Positions 51,105-62,326 of a stretch of DNA of 64,000 bases are shown in pieces (positions within the stretch are counted from its first letter, which is position 1; every line of letters begins with the position of its first letter). The stretch is from contig CANTUZ010000002.1 in assembly GCA_947846985.1 (NCBI GenBank), forward strand, positions 152,701,889-152,765,888, read 5' to 3'. The notes under the pieces are model-generated. The model was not told where the DNA came from. It searched no databases and saw nothing but the letters and a program-made list of their open reading frames with translations. The stretch comes from Fratercula arctica. Its lineage: Eukaryota > Chordata > Aves > Charadriiformes > Alcidae. A program made the position numbers and the translations under genes.

Positions 51105-51144
<40 letters not shown>
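51105..51144. repeat. (AC)20 microsatellite
   Basis: Twenty uninterrupted AC units, followed by an A-run. The transcript of TMEM65 reads this as (GT)20. Perfect dinucleotide arrays of this length are normally length-polymorphic. It lies about 440 bases upstream of the terminal exon on the gene strand. Confidence 0.98.
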
Positions 51145-51149
<5 letters not shown>

Positions 51150-51496
51150 AAAGATTGGAAAAAATTTCACAATTGACCTAGATGTAAAAGTCAAGAGGAG
51201 AGGAAAGAAGTAAGACAGGCAACATCCAAACCACATCACCAGCAGTAGGTGGATAACGTTAAGAAACTTGAGAGGGCGGGTAAAAAAGAAAAAATGCTAG
51301 CACACAGGCGAAGATGCTCAGAAGTATTCCCACAGAAAAGTGCTGTGAATGAACTGCAGTGCCATGACAGGCTTTTGCCACACTCAGCTTCCACCGAGAA
51401 GCCTCTTATGTTGGACAGACTAGAGGGCAGCCCACTCACAACATGCCAGTTCTTCTCTGCTCAATGCTTTTATCTATCACTGCTAAAAGCAGACTT

Positions 51497-51519
51497 CCCC
51501 CCCCCCCCCCCTCCCCCCC
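51497..51519. repeat. C homopolymer, G-run on the TMEM65 sense strand
   Basis: Fifteen C residues, one T, then seven C residues. On the gene strand this is G7-A-G15, inside the last intron. Length in an assembly may be unreliable because long homopolymers are read badly. Confidence 0.95.
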
Positions 51520-52256
51520 GCAACTTTTCCTCAGCAAGTGTTATTTTCTCTTCCCTTAAATCTGCAAAGATGTTTTTCCCCATGAAGGTTCATTCTGGCA
51601 AAGTGAAAGAAACATGTTTCTTTACTCAGTTTCTTATAATCTGTTTCTTTCACCAAAATAAACTAATGCTCTTATTGCTGAAGTGGGACTGCTTCAAATG
51701 TTTAAATGTTAAGTAAGTAATCAACCTGAAAATGAATCTGCAAGATGAGTATCCCGTAACTGTACACTCAGGCAGTGAATATTACTCAAATACTAAAAGT
51801 TTACCCAGGGGAAATCTAATTTCATATCCAAGCTAATTATAGAATATTAGAAATGAATACACACTGGTACAGGTATATGAATAGCAGGCACTTGACAAAG
51901 AATGCGTAGGAGTAAACTACCAAGGGGTCATAACTTTCAAATAAACTATCTTATCACAGCAGCCAGAGCTCAACCCGGGTATCTGCACAGTATATATGAA
52001 GTCATCGCAGAGACTATCCATAATCTTTATTGCTAGTCACTCATGGCTTGCTGCATACAAAAAACCACCCAAGCCCAAAACCATCCACTCTCATGATGCT
52101 TCCTGACACAGGCTCACAACTAAACCTTCCAGGAACTGTGCAAAATGTTGGTGGTCGCTGAGCATTTAATGGCAAAAGTGCCACAAAGGATTTATCACGT
52201 ATTAGTTTAAACAAAAAAGGCTCCATGCAAACAGCGTCTACCTACGGGATACTCAC

Positions 52257-52362
52257 CAAGTGTGCACTGAGACGCGTTTGCCACATATCAGCTTGTTTGG
52301 GTGTCAGATCAGGGATTGACAGACCCAGTCGTGAAGCTAAAGCTTCTACATAACCTGCAAGA
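52257..52362 (-). CDS. TMEM65: TMEM65 coding exon (second from the 3' end), loop before the last membrane segment
   Basis: This 106-base exon has an acceptor ending GTTCTTCCAG and donor GTGAGT. It completes Gly and gives LAGYVEALASRLGLSIPDLT, then 15 more residues ending in SAHL. The first part finishes the second hydrophobic segment. The rest is a polar loop with LSIPDLTPKQADMWQTR, a signature of TMEM65 proteins. The exon ends on a whole codon, so it joins phase 0 to the terminal exon. It is the longest coding exon in view and alone nearly suffices to identify the gene. Confidence 0.96.
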
Positions 52363-53284
52363 CTGGAAGAACGAGAAAACAAGAACAAACGATTTCGGAT
52401 CTGACAGTATCTTCTAGTAAGGATTTTGAAATATTTGAAGCACTGAACTTAAAATGAAAAGCTTTTCCTTCAGCATACTGATAAAGCCATCGAGAGGTAA
52501 ATATGGGAAAGTGTTCAGACTGATGGTCACATTTTGCAATGTAAGCTAACTAATTTTCTTACTTATTTCATATGCAGTATTTCCAGAAAAACTTTATGCA
52601 GCAAGACACAACTGGTGTGAATTAAATGGAAAGTGGGAAAAAAGAGGCATAACAGACAGCTTTACTTACAGTAATTACTCTGAAATTTCCTTTAAAAAAC
52701 AAAAATGTCAGCTGCATCTGTTTAAATCAGGAGTAGGTATGCCTAGATCTGAGGAGATTTCAGATATGTAGTTGTTTTATCTCAGAAGAAGGAAATGTCT
52801 TCAGATCTAGGCATAACAAACAATCTGAGAAGGCTTATTAGGTATATTCTGTCACAGCAATATATTATACCACAAAAAATGGGTTTTTTTTTCCATTTTG
52901 TATTTCCATGAATGCACTTTTTGTAGAAAAAAATTCTAATAGTTCCTTAAAAGCAAGCATTACCTATAGACCACAGTGAATCAGGTTAAACGCCAATCCC
53001 AATTTTCTTACTGAAAATATATAATACTGTAATAGCAGGAGACTAACTCTATTTCAGAACTATGGCATTGCAGTTTTAACCTCGACAAGAACCACCTAAT
53101 ATTCCAGTGTTCTCTTAGCAAGGACAGAATACATTTCTACAGTCATGTAGTTTACTGAAGCAAAATTCAAGAGCTAGGAAAAAAAATTAAAGCAATTTCA
53201 GCAGTTTATATATTTTACTTCAGTAGCACCAATAGTGTTTGCAAGAGAGGAAAAAAAATATTCTTAATACAAGTTCAGACATAC
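52363..53284 (-). other. TMEM65 intron with a hairpin
   Basis: A GT-AG intron of 922 bases (donor GTATGT, acceptor TTCTTCCAG). It is AT-rich. The one structure seen is the inverted repeat at 52738-52815, listed separately. Confidence 0.85.
52738..52815. repeat. Inverted repeat, hairpin with 24-bp stem and 30-nt loop
   Basis: The left arm 52738-52761 and right arm 52792-52815 pair over 24 positions with two mismatches. The outer 15 pairs (TATGCCTAGATCTGA with its complement) are perfect. The total of 78 nt and single stem resemble a microRNA precursor or a short inverted-repeat transposon remnant. No target-site duplication is visible at the ends. It lies in a TMEM65 intron and would be transcribed with the gene. 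Confidence 0.85.
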
Positions 53285-53327
53285 CCCAGTCCAGCTAAAT
53301 CTGAAACAAGGTTTCCCAAAGCAGCAG
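53285..53327 (-). CDS. TMEM65: TMEM65 coding exon (third from the 3' end), conserved LGNLVSDLAG block
   Basis: This is a very short 43-base exon between acceptor CCCTCTAG and donor GTATGT. Taken with its split first codon it encodes AAALGNLVSDLAGL and two bases of a split Gly. This is the most conserved block of TMEM65: a small-residue helix with a polar Asn and a Ser-Asp pair inside the second hydrophobic region. The two bases before the donor are needed to complete Gly with the first base of the next exon, which fixes the cut between the third and fourth G of the run GGGG. Confidence 0.93.
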
Positions 53328-54527
53328 CTAGAGGGTGGAGAGGGAAGAGAAGGGGAAAAGGCGACAAAGTGTTATTTTAATTACAAACAAGACCAACCAG
53401 CTTGCCTCCCTCACCCCCCAGTGACTCTCGCTCTTCCCAGTATATATAACATAAAAGACTAGAAGTAAGTTTCGTCTATTTTAGTCCTCCTTCTGTCCTT
53501 ACTACGATTTGTAATGAGAGCAGTGGACTAACAACAATAGGAAATGCAGCTATTTTTCTCATATAAATGAAGAAAACTTGACAAATACAAAAAGACAACA
53601 CTGACACCTGGAAATCAATGCAACACCTTTTCAGATGGAAGTTAAAAACGGCCACGCATGGTTGCTGGTTTCATACAGCTAACGCTGGACACCAAGCAAG
53701 GCCATCCAGTGCCTGAAGAGGCACAGGAGCACTGGAAATAGAAGGCGCTGTTACTCACGTAGGTAACTGATAAACATTTCAACATACCCACGAACTGTGC
53801 CAGTTTAGGAATAAACACTTCATGGATGATTGAATAAAGTTGCACACTTAAAATGCAGCAGATCTTGAGATAAACGTGCTTATGACTGTCACGCATTGCA
53901 AGAGGGCTGCAAATTTCTAAATTATTAACTTGTTCTGCTCTATACATTTTCATTTAAGCTGAGTGCTTTCGAGAAATGCTGCGCCTGCAGTTGGCTGATC
54001 CATGAGCAGTTTTTTTTCCTCTGACATTGCAGAGGCACCAAAGCTGTTGAGCAGAGCTTATCAGTTTTGGCCCGGTGCAGGAGCGGGGCTGCTGCTGTGC
54101 CTTCCCCTGGTATCACACAGGGGCAGAGAAGCCACCAAGAACATCGGCCAACACACCAACACTGATCTTCGCTTAGCGCTGCAAGCAAACAGCACCTTAC
54201 AAATCCATATAGACACATACATAAATATCACACCCTAGGGAATTTAGAGCAGTTCCATTACAGAAATGCAAATCCATTTTCCTAAGTGACCCAGGATTAG
54301 AACTTTTAGATTAAAGCTGACAAAAAGCATTTCAAAAGCTATTTGAACTGAAATTCCATTTCTGCAAACGGAATATGTCCTTGCTTCAACCACAGGTTAT
54401 TTCTTCATTAGGAAAGGCGGGTGCAAGACCAAGGAAGAGCCATTTCCAGCCCTATGGCCTACTTTCAGCCTAAAATATAGGAGTGTGATATATTAGTCTA
54501 TATATATATTACGATTTTATTACTTGC
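53328..54527 (-). other. TMEM65 GC-AG intron
   Basis: A 1.2-kb intron that begins GCAAGT on the gene strand and ends CCCTCTAG. No recognisable mobile element was seen inside. Confidence 0.88.
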
Positions 54528-54582
54528 CTGCCATAGTTGAAATTCCTAGGACAACTCCAATTGACAATTCTATTTGGGTTCC
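54528..54582 (-). CDS. TMEM65: TMEM65 coding exon (fourth from the 3' end) with a GC donor
   Basis: This 55-base exon starts after TTTTTCAG with a whole codon. It encodes GTQIELSIGVVLGISTMA plus one base of a split Ala, forming the start of the second hydrophobic segment. The exon ends GGCAG and the intron begins GCAAGT, so the donor is GC at 54527-54526 rather than GT. Only this cut gives the in-frame run of alanines leading into LGNLVSD in the next exon. The rest of the donor (CAG before, AAGT after) matches consensus perfectly, as expected of real GC-AG introns. The next exon acceptor, CCCTCTAG, is normal. Confidence 0.93.
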
Positions 54583-55893
54583 CTGAAAAATAAGAGTTTT
54601 CTCATTATTTGAGGGATTTGGATTTAAAATAGATGGTATTGATTCAACTGGCAAGAGTATTGCTTACTTCTTGCTTTCTTAAAATTGAAAGTATAAATGG
54701 ACATTACTTCTACTAGATCTGCACAGCTCCTACCCTCCTGGCATATGTATTTCCCCCTAGGACAAGAGCCTACTTTTGATATTCTTTTAATATTTTATAT
54801 TGTTTCATAATGGCCACCTAATGGACAAAACCGTAGTCCCTACCTCTGCATACCATTTTCCCCACTGTAATTCTTAGCTGAATGTACAGCTCTGAATGCA
54901 GACTTCTACAAATACTGAGCAAACAAATAAAACGCAGTATCATAGCTCCTTACTTTTTCAGTTGAAGAAACATAAAATCACACTGAACTGCATGATGAAA
55001 CAGCAGTGTGTGGCCCAAAGATGAGAGACAAGGGGCACAAATCAAAATAGACATGTTCCAGTTATTAGAGAATGCTTTCCACTGTGAGGACAGTCGAGCA
55101 TTGGAACAGGTTGTCCAGACAGGTTGTGCAGTCTCTGCCCTTCAAGCTTTTCGAGGACCACAGGATAAAATCATGAACAATTCCACTTGGTCTGACCTTA
55201 GAGCTGACCCTGCTTTGAGCAGGAGGTCAGACTAGAGACCCTGAGAAGGTGCTAAGCAGGAGCAAAACTAGAGACATAGTGGGCCCTGTGCTCCGCTTCC
55301 ACCTGAATTATCCCATGATTAAAATCACACTGTCAATGATAATCCTACAGGAGGAACAGTATCTTTGGCCTTCATCCATCTTCCTGTTCCACTACCCCAT
55401 TTCATCTTCCAAACAAACAGGAAAATACCTCAAGAGTGTTACTCAGAAATGCCAGTCTACATCAGCACAAATCAGCATCAGCACTAACATTGCTTGTATC
55501 ACTCAGAACAAAGGAACGCATTAGTAAAAACCCTGAAGACCTACCCATCAACACTTTATAATCACATTATCATCAATTGGTACAAAAAAATGTAATGACT
55601 ACATGATCATAAATGTGTCTTGCAGCACAATCTAGGAGAGGAAAAAAAAGCAAGCCTCTTTTCAATTCAGTAAAATTAGTTACAATACTGGCCTTCAGAA
55701 GGAACAACACTCCTTTGACTCTGCAAAGGCTCAATAAAGCATGGACACTGTCTTTAAAAAAGAAAAATTAAAATAGAAATTAGTGAGTCAATACAGAGGG
55801 AACGGAGTCTTCCTGAAGCTCTCATTTACTCATTTACTACTTGAACAATATGAATCACGCTGACTTCATCAAGGAATTACATAATTAACTTAC
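54583..55893 (-). other. TMEM65 intron with a decayed CR1 piece
   Basis: A GT-AG intron of 1,311 bases (donor GTAAGT, acceptor TTTTTCAG). It holds an old CR1 3' fragment at about 55030-55245, antisense to the gene. The remainder is plain AT-rich sequence. Confidence 0.85.
55030..55245 (+). mobile_element. Decayed CR1 LINE 3' fragment
   Basis: The conceptual translation retains CR1 ORF2 tail traces (a block resembling NAFHCEDSRALEQVVQ). The DNA ends with the CR1-like run 'ccctgctttgagcaggaggtcagactaga'-type sequence around 55208-55236, without octamer repeats. It is strongly diverged and so an old insertion. It lies antisense in a TMEM65 intron. Confidence 0.7.
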
Positions 55894-55961
55894 CGCAGCA
55901 ATCATGATTGCGTTATCCAAAAATCCAAACCCTACAAAAGGTAATGCATTGTGGAAGAACA
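55894..55961 (-). CDS. TMEM65: TMEM65 coding exon (fifth from the 3' end), first membrane segment
   Basis: This 68-base exon has an acceptor ending TTTCTTTTAG and donor GTAAGT. It completes the split Val and then gives FFHNALPFVGFGFLDNAIMI and two alanines before the donor. This is the first hydrophobic segment of the TMEM65 domain, with the well-conserved stretch around HNA and GFGFLDN. It contains a buried Asp-Asn pair (LDNA) in an otherwise hydrophobic helix, a family feature. Its length of 2 + 22 codons joins in frame to the exons on both sides. Confidence 0.94.
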
Positions 55962-57886
55962 CTAAAAGAAATAAGTAACAAAGAGAAAATAAATATTTAT
56001 AAGAGAATCTGCTAGTTCACGCTAACAACTGAAATGTCAGTCTAATACTGCCTTTAAGAGAAACAAAGACAACATACACAAAATCCCTTTCCTGCTACTT
56101 CTGTTGGCGACCTTTTTATTTCTGTCAGGTTTGGTAAAACCCTTTGCTACACATCAGTGTTACTAATGGCTTGGGAAGAACCAATTAAACCAACTTAGTC
56201 TGCAAATACTTGTACAATTTTGGATGGAAGCCTCTTATGCCTACTGGTGCATATGAGAAATATTTAAAACTACACGAACTTTGATACTATTTACAGTCCT
56301 TCCAACCGATGTTGCAGAATCACTGAAGATTGCCAAACTGTCTCACCAGATTCCCTGCATTCTTCCCTTGCTCGAAATAAAGCCCTTTTCTCTGCAAGTC
56401 CCTCTCCATTCCTGTGCAAGAGCTCCATCTTCTTCATACATTCCTAAAAATTCTTATTTTAGGAATATTGCCTGGAGCTGGGCAATTCTTATTCCTTCAG
56501 CTAAACCTGCAAACGCTGAGGTGGTTTTCACTAGTGTGTCATCCAGCATTAATTATCTCACTGTTCAACCCAAACTTCTGTATCTTGATTTTGTTTGGCC
56601 ACTATGATGAGGACAAGTTAGACTTGAAGCTGAGAGAGCATTTCCTCCAGCTGAGTCTCAAGGCACAAGCATCATAAGACTAAATACAGCACCAAGGACA
56701 GACTACTTCACTAAAAATAGAGCATAGAAAGTTAGCTCTTTCCACTTGTTTAAACATTTAAAATGCATTAGCTATTTAGGTGTTTCCCCATCTCAGATGG
56801 GAACAATAATTCCAACATTTTATAAACTCAGAGATATGCAAACATACGAAGGGGGAAGAAAGAAGAGCTCATGAACCTGGCAGTCATGTGAAAAGAAAAT
56901 GGTTTGATTCCCTTTTGGATTTACTTCTCGCAGACAGCATGAATCCATGAGCATACAAAAAACAAAGCCACAAGAGATCTTTCATGCTCAGGTGCTAGAA
57001 CACGTTTGCACTTCCGTAACTATTTTGTAAGAACACACATACCTTCTTAAATGCACAGGTAAAAGATTAAAGCACAGAATGTATGAAATTTTCCAAATGA
57101 TTATTATTTTTCTTTTAAACCACCACAGGACAAAAACCCCAAAAAACTTAAATAACAAAAAAGCACACAGATATGACCAGTATTTTCAAAATGTGGGTAC
57201 CAAACTCTGGAGCTACAAAGGGAGCTCAAATTCTTACTCAAATTGACAGAATTTTGGAATCCATGGAGTAATCGGAACCCCAGGGACCAAGCAAAAAAAA
57301 ACCAAATGAAAACAAACAAACAAAACAAAAAAAAAACCAAAAAAAAAACCCAAAGAAAAAGAAATGTAGATACCTAGAATAGGAAAATGTTTGAATTTGC
57401 TCACCAAGACAGTATAAAACCACAAAAATACACTCATTTGGAAACTAAATCAGAATTTGAATGAACTTGGTATTACAGATAATACCAAATCTATTTCCAA
57501 TTTCTCTGCAATTTTATCGCACTTCTCAGTCCATTTAAAATATATGTGACAAGAAGCAAGTCAAAAGTTTCAAGCTTAAACACAAAAACCCCCACAAGGT
57601 ACTGCAGCATCAACACTGCTTGGCTTAGAAAAACAATGTTTGCTGCTGGCTTTGAACAGTGTGCTCTCATTTGGGCTTTCTGTCCTACTTTCACTAAATG
57701 GTGCACATTCTCCGGCTGAGGTGTTATGAAATAAAGAAGGCAGGGTGACTGCTGGTGCTTGCTTTGGTTTTTTTACTCCATACGACAGGGATGAGGACAG
57801 ACCAGCACTTGTAGGAGAAAGATGAAGCCATTCAAAGACAGACTGCACAAGTACTGAACCACATTCAACAAACATTCTTCTTTTAC
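55962..57886 (-). other. TMEM65 intron
   Basis: A GT-AG intron of 1,925 bases (donor GTAAAA, acceptor TTTCTTTTAG). It contains an A/C-rich low-complexity patch at about 57292-57361 (T/G-rich in the transcript). No mobile element was recognised. Confidence 0.85.
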
Positions 57887-57931
57887 CATGTCTCAGTTGT
57901 CCTGGAGACGGTGGTGCAACCTCCAACTTTT
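57887..57931 (-). CDS. TMEM65: TMEM65 coding exon (sixth from the 3' end, first visible)
   Basis: This 45-base exon follows an acceptor ending CTTCTCTAG and ends at CATG followed by donor GTAAAA. It starts with the last two bases of a split codon (probably Glu) and ends with the first base of a split Val. It encodes KLEVAPPSPGQLRH, the proline-rich linker that precedes the first membrane segment in TMEM65. The preceding exon is outside the window, so the split first codon cannot be completed here. Open reading continues past the donor for about 300 bases, but that extension is intronic and has no family similarity. Confidence 0.9.
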
Positions 57932-60887
57932 CTAGAGAAGTCAAAATGAAATGAGAAGTTAGCTACTTCATCACAAATTCAGTTTATTATATTATAAAGT
58001 GTTTACCAAATTACTAGCAGGCAAAAAAGCAGTTATGTTATCTAACAGCTTTAAAATGTAAATAAAAATGCTTCACATCCATATTTTATTATTTCTACAA
58101 AAGATAACTTGATATTAAAAGCCAAAAAGTCTTAGAATGATATTAAAAGATTAAACTAGTATAAGTGATTATGCAAAGTAACAGCATATATTAGAAGCAG
58201 CCCAATAGCCATCTTTATTACTGAAAATTAAAAAAACACACTAAAATTAGAAAAATCAGGACATCTAAAGAGAACTGTATTTTATTATTTGTTTTTAGAG
58301 GTCCTCCAAGCATGCAGCAGACAACCTTCTTTCCTCCAGAGACAGTCTGAAAAAAACCCCCTACCATTTCTGTTCTGACAGAAGGCTTCTTTTAACAGCT
58401 AGTATAAGAATAAAAGAAAAATACTATGATGTCATTAGAGACTGCTGATTTCAGTAACAGCAGATCACATTTGGTCATTTGGTGCATGTTTCAGGTATTT
58501 TGATATCAAACCATTAAGAGTTTGGAAGGACAAGGTCGTCACTCCTGAACCTGACAGAGTACTCTATAGGAAGCTAAGGCTGTATATTAAAGGTGATGCA
58601 CAAACACAGCAGCAACAGCTACCCACGTCACAGGGGCAAGGGAAAGAAAATAAGCTACTTTTTTAGGTTTGGGGTTTGTCTTTGTTTTTCTAAGTGTGGA
58701 TTTTGAGCATAAGACCCCTTTTCAAAGCAGAAAAAAAAAAGCTGCCACAATATCTTCCAGTATTATGAACCCTGAGCTTTTGACAAGTTTCTTCTATACT
58801 TTTGATGAGGGAACTTCTATAGGCAAAGGTAAAAAATGGTAAAACATGATAGGAGCCTACCACACCACCTCAAGTATACAAATTTTACTTGAGGCAGTCA
58901 AGTACATGAAAAGACAACGCTGCAAACAGGCTGTGATTCATTTAAGCATATGTCTGAACTGTGCAGCCTACAGTGAATACTCCTGCATCCAAGTCACTCC
59001 TATATTCAAAGCTATTGTAAAGGAGAAACTGAAATATTAACTTAAATAACCTTTCAAAAAAAAAAAAAATAGTTAGACCATAACACCAGTATTCAGCCAA
59101 CCAGAACACTGACTTCCAAAATAATTTCATTAATTTAAGGTCTTAAACTATAACAATATAGCAGTTATTGAAAAGCTGGTTCTTCCCTCTACCCAACAGA
59201 TAAACTACCTAAGCTCTACAAACACCAGTTGTACTCATCACGCACATGGGACAAGTGGGACAAAGCCCAAATACTACAGAAATACATAAAGATATTTTTT
59301 TTTCCCCCCTAGAAAATGCCAAGGAATTCACAGATTCATACCTCAGGCTGCAGGAGGAACAAAAGAACATCCCATGGTAAACAGAGGGGAGCCCTGCAAA
59401 AGCCATTATTCTGCAGACACAGGCATCACTGGTGCCGAACAGCCAAAAAAAACTCAGACCAAAATTTTCAGCTTATGTTCAGGAAGGATGGGACGGAGGG
59501 TGGGACCCATTTTCCCGACACAAACTTCTCCTGCACTTGTCTGCATGTGGTCTCCCTCCATCCTCACAGGTCAAGCAAAGCTTTTACAGAAGCATGGAAA
59601 AGAGACAGCTATCTATATACACAAGCACTGTCCTTTCAGCATCGAGCCACTTTGAACCAAAGAGATTAACCAAAGCCGCTGTTTCCAAAAGCTTTAGATG
59701 CCCTGAGGGTGGACAGCCAACCTAAGCCAGCACCATCAAGTTCCTGATGAAGCTTTCCTAACCTCCTCTTGCTCCATCCTGCTGGATGCCAAGGAGAGAA
59801 TAAAAACCCAAAATTGCAAACCCAAGCACAGGAGGTCACAGAGAGTGCTGCCCTCCACGGCTTTCTGCCACTGACCAGCATGGTTCCCTGGCTTCACGTG
59901 ACGCTGCCACTGAAACCACCCCTGCTGAAGTACCATCTATTCTTCAAGTCTAGTTCTCCGTATACAAGAATTTCACGATAAAATAGCTGTAACAGCATAC
60001 ATAAGCTTTCAGGAAACACTCCATTCACTTCTGAGGAAGACATCTTTTCATATTTTCCCCTGATTATGATATCCAGTTAGTTTAGCTAATTCCCAAGTGA
60101 AGCATTTTGGGTACCAACACAGAAGACAGAAGACTATTCAGTTTGTCACACAATACTAGAAAGCTGTAGAACATCAGTCTTGTGGATTTAACTACAACTG
60201 ATGTTTAAGTCTGATAGCACATGGCAGTCTACATAATTACGCTCTATTCAGTGTAGCTGGAAAGCTATTAAAAAGCTAGAAACCAGCGCATAATTGATTT
60301 TAGAAACTTATTACCAAAAGGAGGAATTGAGGACAAGCTTTTGGTAGGAGAAAAAAACCCAATCCTTTACATCTATGAATAATGGGAGTTTCAAGTCACA
60401 TTAACTATACAGGACATAAACTGCCTCCTTCAGAGCATAAATTGAGGACTATCTTAGGATGGCCTTAAAAGGAGGGAGGCTGGGGGACACTACTTTGGGG
60501 ACAGAGGAGAGAGGAAACAGTGAGGGATCAAATGTAAGTGAAAATTACTTTATCATTGCCATAACCTGCTTTGGTAGCGTAGGGTTCCTGCTAAATAGCC
60601 ATTTTATGAAGGAGGGCACCTAAGGTGCTTCAACAACACTGGGGTAGTCAAATGCTGTAGGAGAGGTTCCTAAGGACAGCATGGTGGCACTGTGCTCTGG
60701 AGACCTAACTGCTCTTGTCCAGCCTTAGGGAACTCTTGTGTAATTAACAGCAGCTTCCTGCCACATCCATAAGAACTTTCTTTTCTAAAAAAGTCTTGCT
60801 AAACTCATCTGGAAGCATGGAGGTCAACCTTGCTCACGCTCTGAAGCTCCAATCCTGACAGCCTCTCGCCTGAGCCAGGATACATGT

Positions 60888-60975
60888 CTCTAGCCTGGAG
60901 AGGGCATCTAGTCCCACCCTGCTCAAAGGAGGGCCAAATCAGACCTGGTTCCTCAGGACCTTGTCAAATGGTACC
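60888..60975 (-). mobile_element. Decayed CR1 LINE 3' fragment
   Basis: The sequence around 'catctagtcccaccctgctc' and 'cctggttcctcaggaccttgtc' matches the reverse complement of the CR1 3' end region in order and spacing. The octamer tail is gone. It is short and diverged, so the edges are approximate. Confidence 0.55.
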
Positions 60976-61658
60976 TGCAGGACCAAGCTCAAGGAAAAAG
61001 CTGTCCCTCGTGGAGCACCAAAGTAAGTCTAAGCACCAAGAAGCATTCACTGACGGCTGAAGTACGCTCCAGCACTGCGAGGTACAGAGCACTGCCCACT
61101 GTGGGGAAGGGGGCTGGACCAGCTCAGCTCCACTCGCAGAGGCCAAGGCTTAGTTTAAACCTGGCACATTGGGAGGGAAAAAAAGATTTAAAGCAGAAAG
61201 AATTAAATAACCACTGTGGCATGAAAGCAAGTAACCTTTTTACAGAACCACTTCCAATAATACCTCTTTAAAGCATAACATACTTTAAAAATCTGCAAGA
61301 TATGAAGGCACCAGGGGAACACATCTCTTGGAGAGCCAAAAAAATTCTTTAAAGCAATTTTCTAGAACTCTAGATGGCAAACTGTATTTTATACTAGGGT
61401 ATTTATTCACAGGAAGCTGTTCTGACTATTTGAATTTTCAAGGCTCAGCAAAAAAACAAGAAAAAGTCTTCAGAGAGTACAGCAAAGGAAACATGCCCTT
61501 CACTTGTTTTGCTGGAGGGACAACAAAAATCCAAATTGCAAAATCCCCTTTCAAGAACTGAATTCAGTCAGAATCCAACAGTTCAGAGTTTAAATATCTG
61601 AGGAAAAAACCTAAAGTACTCCAGTATTGCATTTCACGACAGCCATTCACCAGCTCAT

Positions 61659-62326
61659 CATAGAATCACAGAATGGTTTGGGTTGGAAGGGACCTTAAAG
61701 ATCATCTAGTTCCAACCCCCCTGTCATGGGCAGGGACACCTCCCACTAGACCAGGTTGCTCAGAGCCTCGTCAAGCCTGGTCTTAAAAACTTCCAGGGAT
61801 GGGGCATCCACAGTTTCCCTGGGCAACCTGTTCCAGTGCCTCACCACCCTCATGGTGAAGAACTTCTTCCTAATGTCCAGTCTGAATCAACCCATCTCTA
61901 GTTTTAATCCATTCCCTCGAGTCCTACCATTACCTGACATCCTAAAAAGTCCCTCACCAGCTTTCTTGTAGGCCCCCTTAAGATACTGGTAGGCCACTAT
62001 AAGGTCTCCTCGGAGCCTTCTTTTCTCCAGACTGAACAACTCCAACTCTCTCAGCCTGTCCTCATAGGAGAGGTGCTCCAGCCCTCTGATCATCCTCGTG
62101 GCCCTTCTCTGGACATGTTCCAGCATGTCCATATCTTTCTTGTAGTAGGGGCACCAGAACTGGACGCAGTACTCCAGGTGGGGTCTCACAAGAGTGGAGT
62201 AGAGGGGGAGAATCACCTCCCTCGACTTGCTGGCCACGCTTCTCCTGATGCAGCCCAGGTTATGACTGGCTTTCTGGGCTGCGAGTGCACACTGACGGCT
62301 CACGTTGAGCCTCCAAGTCCTTTTCC
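61659..62326 (-). mobile_element. CR1 LINE, 3' part of ORF2 and 3' end
   Basis: The copy is 5'-truncated and about 670 bases long. Its 3' end at 61659 carries ATAGAATCACAGAATGG (reverse of the octamer tail), then the conserved final block. Read on the minus strand, an open stretch of about 150 residues covers the C-terminal domain of CR1 ORF2, including [29 protein letters not shown] and [13 protein letters not shown]. Only a few substitutions are apparent, so the insertion is fairly young for this window. It sits in the same orientation as TMEM65 within an intron. Confidence 0.95.

Larger units (their letters stand above)
50668..52256 (-). other. TMEM65 last intron
   Basis: A GT-AG intron of about 1.6 kb. 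It holds an (AC)20 microsatellite at 51105-51144 and a C homopolymer (G-run in the transcript) at 51497-51519. The rest is AT-rich sequence without recognised repeats. Confidence 0.85.

Noticed and set aside
57576..57944. A 122-codon minus-strand frame containing the TMEM65 exon
   Set aside because: Only the first 45 bases after the acceptor are coding. The frame continues past a donor at 57886-57885 into intron, and the true continuation is the exon at 55961.
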